A DNA stretch of 64,000 nucleotides. Origin: Thiomicrorhabdus cannonii (GTDB lineage: Bacteria > Pseudomonadota > Gammaproteobacteria > Thiomicrospirales > Thiomicrospiraceae). Shown piece by piece: positions 47,818-56,830 of the stretch. The notes beneath the pieces were generated by a model. The model was not told the DNA's origin. It saw nothing but the letters and a program-made list of their open reading frames with translations, and did no database searches. The translations under genes were made by a program, and so were the position numbers. The stretch covers positions 1-64,000 of the forward strand of contig NZ_JACBGH010000009.1 of assembly GCF_013391695.1 (NCBI RefSeq), in the 5' to 3' direction. Position 1 is the stretch's first letter; every line of letters begins with the position of its first letter.

Positions 47818-49416
47818 CTAACGTTTGCGTTCCAGGCGCTTCACGCCCCATAAAACCACCAGGCTGATCAGAATCAGACCCAGCGCGGGAAGTGAAGCGC
47901 GTTCATACAGGCCTTCCGCTCCCAATTCATAGACCTTGATGGCCAGCGTATCCCAACCGTAAGGACGCAGCAGATAGGTGGCCGGCAGCTCTTTCATCAC
48001 ATCCACCGACACCAGCAGAAACGCCACCGCAATACCGGGCATCACCAGCGGCAGATAGACCCGTCTGAATACCGTGAAACGTCCCGCTCCCATGGTTTGC
48101 GCGGCTTCGACATAGCTCGGACGGATGCTCTCAAACGCCCCTTCCATCGGGCCGATTGCCACCGCAATGAAACGGCTCAAATAGGCGTAGAGCAGCACCC
48201 CCAAACCGCCGGAAACCAGCAGCACGCGCTCAATTCCAAAGCTGTTCTGCAACCAATCCAGCAACGTCTTATCCAGCACCCAGAACACAAACAGCAAACC
48301 GATCGCCATCACCGAACCGGGCAAGGCATAACCCATGCTCGACAGACCCACCCAAAAACTGCTGGCCGCATGGCGCCGCCCCTGACGGTATTTCAAGGTC
48401 AGCAACAGTAACGCCACCCCCACCGCCAGCATTCCTGCGGTAATCCCCAACATCAGGGAATTGGCCATCAGCGTCCAGTAATGCGCATCCCATTCCTGCT
48501 CGAACATCTGCCATGCCCAGACCAGCAACTGCCCGACCGGCAAGACAAAGGTCAGCGCCACCACCAGCCCGCTGAACCCCGTTGCCGCCCAAGCCTTGCC
48601 GCCTTTCAGTTTAAAAGGCGGTGTCATCAAAGACTGATCGGTATAAAAACGCGCGCGGCCGCGGTTGTAACGCTCCACCACGATCAGCAACACACTCAGC
48701 AGCACCAGCAGACTGGCGACCTGCGCCGCCATCTCGACACTGCGGTAATCCTCCCATGCCGAGTAAATCACCGTGGTGAAAGTGTCGTAGTTAAACATCG
48801 ACACCACGCCGAAATCCGCCAACGTCTCCATCAGCACCAGCGTAATACCGGCGACAATCGCCGGCCGCGCCAACGGCAGACTGACCCGCCAGAAAATTCC
48901 GGCATTACTCGCCCCCAAGGTTTGCGCCGCTTCCAACAGGCTATGACGCTGCGACTGGAAGCCGACTTTGGCAAGCATATAGACATAGGGATAAAACACC
49001 GCCGTGAAGACGACGATGACGGCAAGATGGCCGGAACGGATATCAATGCGCTCAAACGCAAACTGCGCATGGAGAAAGGACTGCACCGGGCCGGCAAAAT
49101 CAAACAGCCCCAAATAGACAAATGCCACGACATAAGCGGGCAACACAAACGGCAGGAAAAACAGCCACTCGAACCAGCGCCTTCCGGGATAGTCGCACAG
49201 CGTCACCAGCCACGCCAGCGCGGTGCCGAGCAGGCCGGCGCCAATCGTCACGCCCAGCAGTAACACCAACGTATTGAGCAGCATCGGCGCCAGCAGCGTA
49301 TCGGCAAAGTGCGCCCATAGATCCGACTGCGGAGCCAGCCACGACAAGGCAACGATAAAAACAGGCGCCGCCAAAATGGCGGCGACAGCAATCAGAAGAG
49401 CCAATCCTCTATTCAT
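47818..49416 (-). CDS. Iron(III) ABC transporter permease (FbpB type)
   Basis: This 532-residue permease has two fused ABC-permease (BPD_transp_1) halves, each with about six membrane segments and an EAA-type loop (EAAQTLGASNAGIFWRVSLP; EAAQTMGAGRFTVFRRVYLP). It lies 24 bp after the substrate-binding gene. Family permeases import iron(III) or, less often, thiamine; the neighbouring receptor decides for iron. Confidence 0.9.
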   Translation of the reverse strand: MNRGLALLIAVAAILAAPVFIVALSWLAPQSDLWAHFADTLLAPMLLNTLVLLLGVTIGAGLLGTALAWLVTLCDYPGRRWFEWLFFLPFVLPAYVVAFVYLGLFDFAGPVQSFLHAQFAFERIDIRSGHLAVIVVFTAVFYPYVYMLAKVGFQSQRHSLLEAAQTLGASNAGIFWRVSLPLARPAIVAGITLVLMETLADFGVVSMFNYDTFTTVIYSAWEDYRSVEMAAQVASLLVLLSVLLIVVERYNRGRARFYTDQSLMTPPFKLKGGKAWAATGFSGLVVALTFVLPVGQLLVWAWQMFEQEWDAHYWTLMANSLMLGITAGMLAVGVALLLLTLKYRQGRRHAASSFWVGLSSMGYALPGSVMAIGLLFVFWVLDKTLLDWLQNSFGIERVLLVSGGLGVLLYAYLSRFIAVAIGPMEGAFESIRPSYVEAAQTMGAGRFTVFRRVYLPLVMPGIAVAFLLVSVDVMKELPATYLLRPYGWDTLAIKVYELGAEGLYERASLPALGLILISLVVLWGVKRLERKR

Positions 49417-49440
49417 TACGCGAACAAATCGGGCAGACGC

Positions 49441-50463
49441 TTAACGGTAGTTGGCGCGCTGCATCAGCGTCACCGCCTCGTTCTGCAAGGCGCCGATTCT
49501 TTCCAGACCGAGCTGATCCTGTTTAAAATCGCCCCACGAATAAACAATCGCGTCGACCGGCACCTGCGGATTGACCGAGAACTCCTTATTCAGCGCGGCA
49601 AACAGCTCCTGGGCACGGTCACTGGCGAGCCAGTCCAGCAGACGGTTGGCGGCCTCAACATGCTTGGCGTGCTTCAGCACCCCCGCTCCGGAAACATTGA
49701 CATGCGCGCCGGTGGTATTTTGATTGGCCCAGAAGAGTTTCAAGGGCGCATCCGGCTTTTCCTGCTGCAAACGGCCGAAATAGTAAGTGTTTACAATCCC
49801 GACATCGCACTGCCCCGCCAGAATCGCTTCCATTACCTGCGAATCCTTCGCCATGGGCGCAGCCGCCAGATTATCCACCCAGCCTGCCAGCATTTTGGCG
49901 GTGGCCGCTTCGCCGTTGTGCGCCAGCAAAGCCGCTACCAGCGATTTGTTGTAAACCTTTTTGGAGGTTCTCAAGCACAAACGATCCTTCCACTGCGGCT
50001 CCGCCAGAGCTTCGTAAGTAGACAGCTCCTCCGGGCGGACGCGCTCGGTGCTATAGACGATGGTACGCGCACGGATCGACAAACCGCTCCACAGCCCCTT
50101 GGGATCGCGCAAATGCGCGGGCACGGCTTTTTCCACCTGCGGCGCGTTCATCGGCTGAAACAACCCTTGCGACGCGGCATACCAAAGATTCCCCGCATCC
50201 ACCGTCATCAGCACATCCGCCGGCGTCCGCTCCCCCTCGGCCTTAACACGCTCGATCAGCGCATTATCCTTGCCGGTCAAATAGGAAACCTTAATACCGG
50301 TATCCTGAGTAAACGCCTCAAATACCGGCTTAATGAGATGCTCGGTGCGCGAACTGTACACCACCACTTCCTGCGCATAGGCAAAGATTGGTGCCATGAA
50401 CGACAAAGCCGCTGCCACAATGGTCGCCGCATACCCGGCCTGTTGAGTTTTTTTGAACGTCAT
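49441..50463 (-). CDS. Iron(III) ABC transporter substrate-binding protein (FbpA/IdiA type)
   Basis: The 340-residue periplasmic protein has a signal peptide ending AYAQ, an N-lobe VVVYSSRTEHLIKPV and the iron-binding tyrosine pair in NTYYFGRL. The signal peptide contains a dispersed motif copy encoding KKTQQAGYAA. It is preceded by the ATPase gene (31 bp) and followed by the permease: ATPase-receptor-permease rather than the usual FbpABC order. Confidence 0.92.
   Translation of the reverse strand: MTFKKTQQAGYAATIVAAALSFMAPIFAYAQEVVVYSSRTEHLIKPVFEAFTQDTGIKVSYLTGKDNALIERVKAEGERTPADVLMTVDAGNLWYAASQGLFQPMNAPQVEKAVPAHLRDPKGLWSGLSIRARTIVYSTERVRPEELSTYEALAEPQWKDRLCLRTSKKVYNKSLVAALLAHNGEAATAKMLAGWVDNLAAAPMAKDSQVMEAILAGQCDVGIVNTYYFGRLQQEKPDAPLKLFWANQNTTGAHVNVSGAGVLKHAKHVEAANRLLDWLASDRAQELFAALNKEFSVNPQVPVDAIVYSWGDFKQDQLGLERIGALQNEAVTLMQRANYR
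50433..50454 (-). repeat. Dispersed motif copy 14 (signal peptide of the iron receptor)
   Basis: Perfect core with AAAAAAACTC flank; encodes KKTQQAGY. Confidence 0.9.
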
Positions 50464-50494
50464 TTTTTGTCTCTCTCCTCATGCTTACCAAGGT

Positions 50495-51184
50495 TTAATG
50501 CACTGTCTGCCAGGTCTCGACCAGCCCTTCTTTTAGCTCGCCAATGCGATCGGCCAGGCGCTGTGCCTCCGCCAAATCGTGCGTCACCAAAATCGCCGAC
50601 ACCCCTTCGGCCTTGAGGACACGCTTGACCTCATCCACCAACGGATAGCGGGTCTGGCTATCCAGGCTCGAAAAGGGTTCATCCAGCAACACCAGTCCGG
50701 GACGCGGCGCCAAGGCACGCGCCAAGGCGACGCGCTGCTGCTGGCCGCCGGACAACTCGTGCGGATAACGCTTCACCATCTCAACCGGCAAACGCACCAG
50801 CGCCATCAACTCCTGCAACCGTTGCTGGCGTTCTTTCTTGCTCCAGGAGGCGATGCCAAACAGAATGTTCTGCTCTACCGTCATATGCGGAAACAGCGCG
50901 TAATCCTGAAAAACCATGCCGATGCCGCGCTTTTGCGGCGGCACCAGACACTTGTCGCCGCACAACACACAGGTGCGGTTGAGATGCACTTCACCGGCCT
51001 GCGCACACTGCAAGCCGGCAATCGCGCGCAGCATGGTCGTCTTGCCGCTGCCGCTCTGCCCCAGAATCGCGACTATCTCGCCTTGCGGCATGTCCATGAC
51101 AAAATTGCGTAACACTTGACGTTCACCCAATGCAATAGTGAGATCTTTCACTGCCAGCACGGTCGCACTCCCTGTTAATTTCAA
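50495..51184 (-). CDS. Iron(III) ABC transporter ATP-binding protein (FbpC type, short)
   Basis: The 229-residue ABC ATPase has Walker A GQSGSGKT, signature LSGGQQQR and Walker B LVLLDEP. It lacks the C-terminal TOBE/regulatory domain of FbpC (normally about 350 residues). Upstream lies a Fur-like site. A CxxCxxxC-like CVLCGDKC between Walker A and the signature is odd and may bind a metal or be chance. Confidence 0.88.
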   Translation of the reverse strand: MKLTGSATVLAVKDLTIALGERQVLRNFVMDMPQGEIVAILGQSGSGKTTMLRAIAGLQCAQAGEVHLNRTCVLCGDKCLVPPQKRGIGMVFQDYALFPHMTVEQNILFGIASWSKKERQQRLQELMALVRLPVEMVKRYPHELSGGQQQRVALARALAPRPGLVLLDEPFSSLDSQTRYPLVDEVKRVLKAEGVSAILVTHDLAEAQRLADRIGELKEGLVETWQTVH

Positions 51185-51238
51185 TATTCAAGTGGCCTCA
51201 TCCTACACTCAAACAACCCGAATATCAATACAAAAAAG

Positions 51239-51251
51239 AATTGTTATCATT
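51239..51251. promoter_or_regulatory. Fur-like site upstream of the iron ABC operon
   Basis: On the minus strand AATGATAACAATT matches the Fur core AATGATAATCATT at 11 of 13 positions, about 60 bp upstream of the ATPase gene start. Confidence 0.55.
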
Positions 51252-51300
51252 TACAAAAGCATTAGTTTCATTGCTTTGCCGCGGGCCATGCGGCACGCTC

Positions 51301-51328
51301 CAAGCATTCCGTCCCAAGCATTCCGTCC
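51301..51328. repeat. 14-bp tandem duplication downstream of hemP
   Basis: CAAGCATTCCGTCC occurs twice in tandem, followed by a partial third copy (CAAACATT), 8 bp beyond the hemP stop. Confidence 0.8.
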
Positions 51329-51335
51329 CAAACAT

Positions 51336-51530
51336 TTATTTAGTCAGAATCAATTTATTCTCTTTGGTACGCTGCAGGCGGTAGAGCGTTTCACCATGCT
51401 TGATCAACACCTGTGAATCGTCCTGCAACAGCTGCTCGCTCTCTAAAATCCTCGTCTCCTGTGCACCAGACCTCGCGCGGGAGACCTCTTCTGCGGGTCG
51501 CAGCGCCGCCTTCTCTTTATTTTCTGCCAT
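51336..51530 (-). CDS. hemP: Hemin uptake protein HemP
   Basis: The 64-residue protein ends with the HemP signature: SEQLLQDDSQVLIKHGETLY, then RLQRTKENKLILTK. HemP family proteins sit with haem or siderophore uptake genes and are usually Fur-controlled; their exact role is unclear. The start giving MAENKEK follows a short leader; an ATG two codons upstream is possible. Divergent from tonB, with Fur-like boxes between. Confidence 0.85.
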   Translation of the reverse strand: MAENKEKAALRPAEEVSRARSGAQETRILESEQLLQDDSQVLIKHGETLYRLQRTKENKLILTK

Positions 51531-51585
51531 ATTCAAACCAACCTTTCTCTTGACGGTTGTGACAACGGCCTTGCCACTTTATTAA

Positions 51586-51606
51586 AAATAATTCTCATTA
51601 TGATAG
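51586..51606. promoter_or_regulatory. Fur-like box between hemP and tonB
   Basis: AATAATTCTCATTATGATAG contains the hexamer array ATTCTC-ATTATG-ATAGAT, close to the GATAAT-type Fur array. It lies about 55 bp upstream of hemP. Confidence 0.65.
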
Positions 51607-51671
51607 ATAAGCCGAGGCCCGTTTTCAAATACTAATACGAATAATTTTTATTTATTATTTTATTACTCACA

Positions 51672-51686
51672 GCATTGATAATAAGA
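51672..51686. promoter_or_regulatory. Second Fur-like site upstream of tonB
   Basis: CATTGATAATAAGAA matches the ATGATAATCA-type core at about 9 of 11 positions, about 105 bp upstream of tonB. Confidence 0.4.
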
Positions 51687-51792
51687 ACGCTTTACATTAA
51701 GATTTGCAAACTGTTTTAAAAAGCGGCCATTTTTAAACGTCGGCCCTACGCCTCACAGAAAAACAAGACGAGTCATTAACCGATACAGACCT

Positions 51793-52560
51793 ATGTTCAA
51801 CTTTAAACGCACGGCTACATTCACCTCGTTTCTCGGCGCACTGCTGTTGCACGCGCTTTTGATCGCCTGGTTCTGGCAAATCGCCACGCCCGAACTGCAT
51901 GCGCAGGAACAGACGGAGCAGGTCACGTGGGTGGAATTGACGCAGGTCTCCCCGCCGGCGGCGATGCCGCAACCGCTGCCACAGACGGTTCAACCGGTCG
52001 AAGAGGTCATTGAAAACGACCCTCTGGCGGAAGAGACCATTAAAAAACCGGAAATTGAAGAGCCAAAGAAACCGGAAAAAACCCAAGAGCCACAACCCAA
52101 GCCGCAACCCAAGCCGAAACCGAAAAAGCCGGTTGAAAAACCGCTGGAGAAAGTCGTAGAAGAACCGGTTGAAGCGTCTGAGCCGTTACAGCCCAACGAC
52201 ACCGATTTGCCGCCGGTAGACAGCCCGCTTAAAGAAATGACGCCGGAGGCATTGCCGGTCTCCGCTCCGCCGGAGGAGCCCTTGATTGAAGCCACGGCCG
52301 ATTACCTGAATAATCCGCTGCCGCATTATCCACGCCTGTCAAAGCGGGCGGGTGAAGAAGGCACCGTGGTCTTGAAAGTGCTGGTCGGCGCCGCAGGTCA
52401 GGCCAGACAGGTGGAACTGCATACCACCTCCGGCTACGCGCGCCTGGACCAGGCCGCACTGGAGGCCGTTAAACACTGGCAGTTCAGACCGGCCAAACAA
52501 GGTTCGGTCACCATCGAAAGTTCGGTGCTGGTACCGGTCAAATTTGTTTTGCAATCTTAA
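51793..52560 (+). CDS. tonB: Energy transducer TonB
   Basis: TonB passes proton-motive energy from ExbBD to outer-membrane receptors. The 255-residue protein has an N-terminal anchor (about residues 11-28, with the conserved His in LLLHALLIA). A long Pro/Lys/Glu spacer and a C-terminal TonB domain (YPRLSKRAGEEGTVVLKV, then AVKHWQFRPA) follow. It is the first gene of tonB-exbB-exbD. The ribosome-binding site is weak. Confidence 0.94.
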   Translation: MFNFKRTATFTSFLGALLLHALLIAWFWQIATPELHAQEQTEQVTWVELTQVSPPAAMPQPLPQTVQPVEEVIENDPLAEETIKKPEIEEPKKPEKTQEPQPKPQPKPKPKKPVEKPLEKVVEEPVEASEPLQPNDTDLPPVDSPLKEMTPEALPVSAPPEEPLIEATADYLNNPLPHYPRLSKRAGEEGTVVLKVLVGAAGQARQVELHTTSGYARLDQAALEAVKHWQFRPAKQGSVTIESSVLVPVKFVLQS

Positions 52561-52577
52561 TATTCGGAGAAACAACC

Positions 52578-53258
52578 ATGCAGTCACAGTTTGAAAGTTT
52601 TTGGCAGGCCGGGGACGCCGTGACCCATTCGGTATTTTGGATACTGCTGCTCATGTCGCTATTGAGCTGGAGCGTGATTTTGTTCAAATTCTGGCAATTT
52701 TCGCGTTACCGTCTGCTGACACCGGGCATAACCGAACAATTTTGGCATGCCGCCAACTGGCAGTCGGGCATTGATCGACTCCAAAAATTACCGGCCTATC
52801 ACGCCTTGGCAGAGGCCGGCGACAAAGGCCGCGTCTGGCTGAACAAACAGCACCCCGCCTTGTTGGCCGATGCCCTGCCATCCAGTGAAGTCATGGTACA
52901 AGCCCTGCGCGGCGCCCTGAACCACGCCAACAGCCGACTGGAAAACGGCCAGACGCTGTTGGCGTCTATCGGTTCCACCGCGCCGTTTGTCGGCCTGTTC
53001 GGCACCGTTTGGGGCATCTACCATGCGCTGATGAATATCGGTTCCAGCGGTCAGTTGGGACTGGACCAGGTTTCCGGCCCGGTCGGTGAAGCGCTGATTA
53101 TGACCGCACTGGGCCTGTTTGTCGCCATTCCCGCGGTACTCGCCTACAACGCCTTTAACCGTCAGCTGCGCTTGGTTTCGGCCGAACTGGACGGCTTTGC
53201 CCACGATTTGCATCTGTACTTCATGGCCAAGCAGTCCACTCAACAGGAGCAGCACTAA
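52578..53258 (+). CDS. exbB: Biopolymer transport protein ExbB
   Basis: ExbB forms the pentameric proton channel scaffold for TonB. The 226-residue protein has three membrane segments and the MotA/ExbB signature around GSTAPFVGLFGTVWGIYHAL and GPVGEALIMTALGLFVAIPA. It follows tonB by 17 bp and precedes exbD by 1 bp. Confidence 0.95.
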   Translation: MQSQFESFWQAGDAVTHSVFWILLLMSLLSWSVILFKFWQFSRYRLLTPGITEQFWHAANWQSGIDRLQKLPAYHALAEAGDKGRVWLNKQHPALLADALPSSEVMVQALRGALNHANSRLENGQTLLASIGSTAPFVGLFGTVWGIYHALMNIGSSGQLGLDQVSGPVGEALIMTALGLFVAIPAVLAYNAFNRQLRLVSAELDGFAHDLHLYFMAKQSTQQEQH

Positions 53259-53259
53259 G

Positions 53260-53727
53260 ATGGCGTTTGGCGGATTGGACGGCGGCTCGCAACGCCCGAT
53301 GGCCGACATCAACACCACGCCGCTGGTGGACGTGATGCTGGTCTTGCTGATTATCTTCATTGTCACCGCACCTTTGATGACGCAGGCCTTGAAGGTGGAC
53401 TTGCCTAAAGCCAATGCGCAGGCACTGCAAGACGATCCGCAAGCCGTGACCCTCTCAATCGCGGCGGGCGGCGAACTGCACTGGAACGATATCGCCATCA
53501 GCGATGACGAGCAGGCCAAACAGATCATGAGCGAAGCGGCTTTGGCGACTTCACCGCCGGCCATCCGTATCGAGGCCGACAAAACGCTGCCCTATCAGCG
53601 CCTGACCGAGGTATTGTCGATGTTGCGCGCAGCCGGTTTAAACAAGGTCGGGTTTATTACCCAACCGGCCGGCGCGGCTGGAACAGCACCGGCTGCCAAC
53701 AGCGCAAAAACCGAGTCATTGCAATGA
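53260..53727 (+). CDS. exbD: Biopolymer transport protein ExbD
   Basis: ExbD is the proton-conducting partner of ExbB. The 155-residue protein contains MADINTTPLVDVMLVLLIIF, with the conserved membrane Asp in PLVDV. The ATG lies 1 bp after the exbB stop, so translation is probably coupled. An Ala-rich tail replaces the usual end. The open frame extends upstream into exbB but that part is not coding. Confidence 0.95.
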   Translation: MAFGGLDGGSQRPMADINTTPLVDVMLVLLIIFIVTAPLMTQALKVDLPKANAQALQDDPQAVTLSIAAGGELHWNDIAISDDEQAKQIMSEAALATSPPAIRIEADKTLPYQRLTEVLSMLRAAGLNKVGFITQPAGAAGTAPAANSAKTESLQ

Positions 53728-53833
53728 AATTCAACTCCTAAAACACGTAAGTGAACATCCACCAACCCAGCCAGCCAAGCGACTGCCCAGCCAGCCAGGT
53801 TTTTCTCAACAAGAAAAAGAAAAGGAAAATCCT

Positions 53834-55996
53834 ATGGCACAGCCTAAAAACGATCACCCCCTCAAAAAGAAAGCCATCGCTACCCCCATCTCTACTTTGG
53901 GCGCGATGGTCTGCGGCATGGGGCTTATCAGCCCGTTGGCAGTGGCGGCCGATCCGGCACCAACCTTGAGCACCGTCGAGGTGCGCGATGCGGCGGAAAA
54001 AGCCGATATCAGCGAAAACAACGGCTATCAGGGCACCACCACCCGCGTGGGTAAAATGCAGCAGGATCCGCATGACGTTCCGCAAGCCCTCACCACCGTC
54101 ACCCAGCAGCTGATGGAAGACCAACAGGTCTCCTCGCTCAAAGAGGCGCTGCGCAATGTTTCCGGCCTCACATTTAACGCCGCCGAGGGCGGCCGTGCCG
54201 GCGACAACATGATGCTGCGCGGCTTCTATACCTTTGGCGACATGTATCTGGACGGCGTACGCGACACCGCCCAATACAACCGCGAAACCTTCAACCTGGA
54301 GCAGGTCGACGTACTGCGCGGTTCCGGCTCCATGCTGTTTGGCCGCGGTCAGGCCGGCGGCGTCATCAATCAGGTCAGCAAAACACCGAAACTGCAAGAT
54401 GCCAATAAAATCAGTCTGAGTACCGGCAGTCACGACTACAGCGAAATCACCGGCGATTTCAACAAAAAACTCGGCGACACCACGGCGGCGCGCGTCAATC
54501 TCATGAAACGCAGCCAGGGCAGCTTCCGCAGCAACCCTGAAAACGGCGCGGAAGCCGACATCGAACGCGGCGGCATCTCGGCGAGCCTGGGCTTTGGTTT
54601 GAATACCGACAACGAAGTCGTTATCAGCCATATCCACACGGTGACCGACGACAACCCCGATTACGGCATCCGCTTCGCCGATAAAAAACCGCAGGATGAG
54701 ATGATCGACCACTTCTACGGCAGTCCGCGCAGTTTCGACAAGAGCGAAACCGATATCACCACCCTGACGCATAACTACAAAATCGACAAAAACACCGATT
54801 TGCGCACCGTGATTCGCAACGCCCACTATCTGCGCGACTATGCGGCCGCCAAACCCAGTGCTTCTGATTTGACCAGCGATAGTTTTGCCACCCGTCATCT
54901 GGATGTACACAATCTGGCCCTGCAGTCCGATATTACCCATAAACGCATGATCGGCGGCGTTCCGCACGAAATGATGGCCGGCATCGAATACCTGCACGAA
55001 GACAGCAAACGTGCCAGCCTGTTGAATCTGTCGGCCAGCGGCGATCCCAAGACTTACAGTCCGGGCGTCACCACCGGCACGCCAACCACCTACAAAGGCG
55101 ATTCCTACTCGATTTTTGTGCAGGATCAGTTTGAGTTCATCCCCGACTGGAAACTGCTGCTGGGCGTACGCCACGATCAGTTGAACGCCAAATACTCCAG
55201 CACCAACTCGCCAAAACTGGACTTTGGCGAACAGAGTTACCGCTCGGCCCTTTCCTGGCAGCCGGACGAAGCCTCGCACTACTATCTGAGCTACAGCGAC
55301 TCCTTTAGCCCGACGGCCGATCTCTACCAGCTGGACGGCGGTGAATTCCCGCCGGAGCGCAGTCAGGTCATGGAACTGGGGGCCAAATGGTTCCTGCTGG
55401 ACGGCGATTTGACCCTGCGCACCGCGCTTTACCGTGCCGATAAACAGTGGGAACGCAATACCGATTTGGAAGCGACCGCCTCGGTACTGACCAAAAAACG
55501 CCGCACCGACGGTCTGGAAGTGGAACTGGCCGGTCGCGTTACGCCTAACTGGGAAGTGTTTGCCGGCGCCGCGCTGATGGATGCCAAAATTCTGGAAGTC
55601 GCCCCGCCACAAGCGAATCGATCAGGAACGATTGTCGCACCCAACCCTAACTTTGAAGGACAACGCGCCCGCAATACGCCGGAATATACCTACAACCTGT
55701 GGACAACCTACAAGTTGCCGGGCGGCTGGAAAATCGGCGGTGGCCTGGATGGCAAAGGCGACCGCTACGCCTACAGCCCGACCAGCGGCGGCACGGACGC
55801 ATTCGACCCCAATACGGCCCCGTCCTATGTGCGTTGGGACGCGATGGTGGCTTACGAACAGAAGGATTACACCCTGCGTTTGAATGTAGTGAACCTTTTC
55901 AATACCGACTGGTATGAATCGGTTTACGACAACGGCGGTTTTGTAGTGCCCGGTTCGGATCAGGCCTATATGCTAACCGGCGAGTATAAGTTTTAA
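53834..55996 (+). CDS. TonB-dependent catecholate siderophore receptor (Fiu-like)
   Basis: The 720-residue outer-membrane receptor has a long signal peptide ending around LAVAADPAP, a plug domain (MMLRGF, DGVRDTAQYNRETFNLEQV, GRGQAGGVINQVSK) and a 22-strand barrel ending in YKF. RNVSGLTFNAAEGG and AEGGRAG resemble Fiu. ybiX follows downstream, as in known Fiu/PiuA loci. It is on the tonB-exbBD strand after a 106-bp gap without a clear Fur site, so it may share their control. AAAGGA precedes ATG. Ligand not determined. Confidence 0.93.
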   Translation: MAQPKNDHPLKKKAIATPISTLGAMVCGMGLISPLAVAADPAPTLSTVEVRDAAEKADISENNGYQGTTTRVGKMQQDPHDVPQALTTVTQQLMEDQQVSSLKEALRNVSGLTFNAAEGGRAGDNMMLRGFYTFGDMYLDGVRDTAQYNRETFNLEQVDVLRGSGSMLFGRGQAGGVINQVSKTPKLQDANKISLSTGSHDYSEITGDFNKKLGDTTAARVNLMKRSQGSFRSNPENGAEADIERGGISASLGFGLNTDNEVVISHIHTVTDDNPDYGIRFADKKPQDEMIDHFYGSPRSFDKSETDITTLTHNYKIDKNTDLRTVIRNAHYLRDYAAAKPSASDLTSDSFATRHLDVHNLALQSDITHKRMIGGVPHEMMAGIEYLHEDSKRASLLNLSASGDPKTYSPGVTTGTPTTYKGDSYSIFVQDQFEFIPDWKLLLGVRHDQLNAKYSSTNSPKLDFGEQSYRSALSWQPDEASHYYLSYSDSFSPTADLYQLDGGEFPPERSQVMELGAKWFLLDGDLTLRTALYRADKQWERNTDLEATASVLTKKRRTDGLEVELAGRVTPNWEVFAGAALMDAKILEVAPPQANRSGTIVAPNPNFEGQRARNTPEYTYNLWTTYKLPGGWKIGGGLDGKGDRYAYSPTSGGTDAFDPNTAPSYVRWDAMVAYEQKDYTLRLNVVNLFNTDWYESVYDNGGFVVPGSDQAYMLTGEYKF

Positions 55997-56146
55997 GTTT
56001 GTCTAATCGACTTATCATCGCTTGCGGAACCCTTTCCGCAAGACGGTGGTAAGGCACAGCGCGTCTACCTTTGCAATCAGGCGCGTTGTGCCTTGCCACT
56101 GTTGCCATCACCCGCAACAGAACCCAGCCAAAAGGAGAACAGTCCT

Positions 56147-56830
56147 ATGATGTTACATATTCCCGAGGTGCTAACAGCCGACGAACTCAATACCTGCCGC
56201 CGCCTGCTGGCCGAAGCCGGCTGGATTGACGGGCGTGAAACCGCCGGCGCACAGGCCGCCCAGGTCAAACGCAACTTTCAGCTTCCCGAAAACGGCGACA
56301 TCACACAGCAGTTACAGCAAATCGTGCTCGGTGCGCTCAACCGCCACCCGTTGTTTTTCAGCGCCGCCCTGCCCAAAAAAATTCTGCCGCCCTATTTCAA
56401 CTGCTACACCGGCGAGATGAACACCTTCGGCAACCATGTCGATAACGCCATTCGCACCGCTGCCAACGGCCAATTCCGCGTGCGTGCCGACGTCTCCTGC
56501 ACCCTGTTCTTTTCGCACCCGCACGAATACGACGGCGGCGAACTGGTCGTGGAAGACACCTTTGGCGAAAAACGCGTCAAACTGCCGGCGGGCGACATGA
56601 TTCTCTATCCGTCGTCCAGTGTGCATCGCGTTGAACCGGTGACCAAAGGCGCCCGCACCGCTTCGTTTTTCTGGACGCAGAGCATGATCCGCGAAGACGA
56701 ACGCCGCCGTCTGCTTTACGATCTGGATCTCAACATTATGGCGCTGCGCGAACAATACAATGAGACCGCCGAAATCGTCAACCTCACCAGCACTTACCAT
56801 AACCTGCTGCGTATGTGGGCGGAAACCTGA
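56147..56830 (+). CDS. Fe(II)/2-oxoglutarate-dependent PKHD-type hydroxylase (YbiX/PiuC)
   Basis: The 227-residue protein has the jelly-roll iron site HVDNAIR (His, Asp), the distal His in VHRVEPV and the 2-oxoglutarate Arg in GARTASFFW. YbiX/PiuC proteins go with catecholate receptors and are important for siderophore-type drug uptake in Pseudomonas; the substrate is unknown. AAGGAG lies 9 nt before the first ATG of the MM pair. The stop overlaps the next start (TGATG). Confidence 0.92.
   Translation: MMLHIPEVLTADELNTCRRLLAEAGWIDGRETAGAQAAQVKRNFQLPENGDITQQLQQIVLGALNRHPLFFSAALPKKILPPYFNCYTGEMNTFGNHVDNAIRTAANGQFRVRADVSCTLFFSHPHEYDGGELVVEDTFGEKRVKLPAGDMILYPSSSVHRVEPVTKGARTASFFWTQSMIREDERRRLLYDLDLNIMALREQYNETAEIVNLTSTYHNLLRMWAET

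Noticed and set aside
53738-55612. 624-codon open frame antisense to the Fiu-like receptor
   Set aside because: Low-complexity Val/Ala/Gly/Phe peptide from the reverse strand of a clear TonB-dependent receptor gene.
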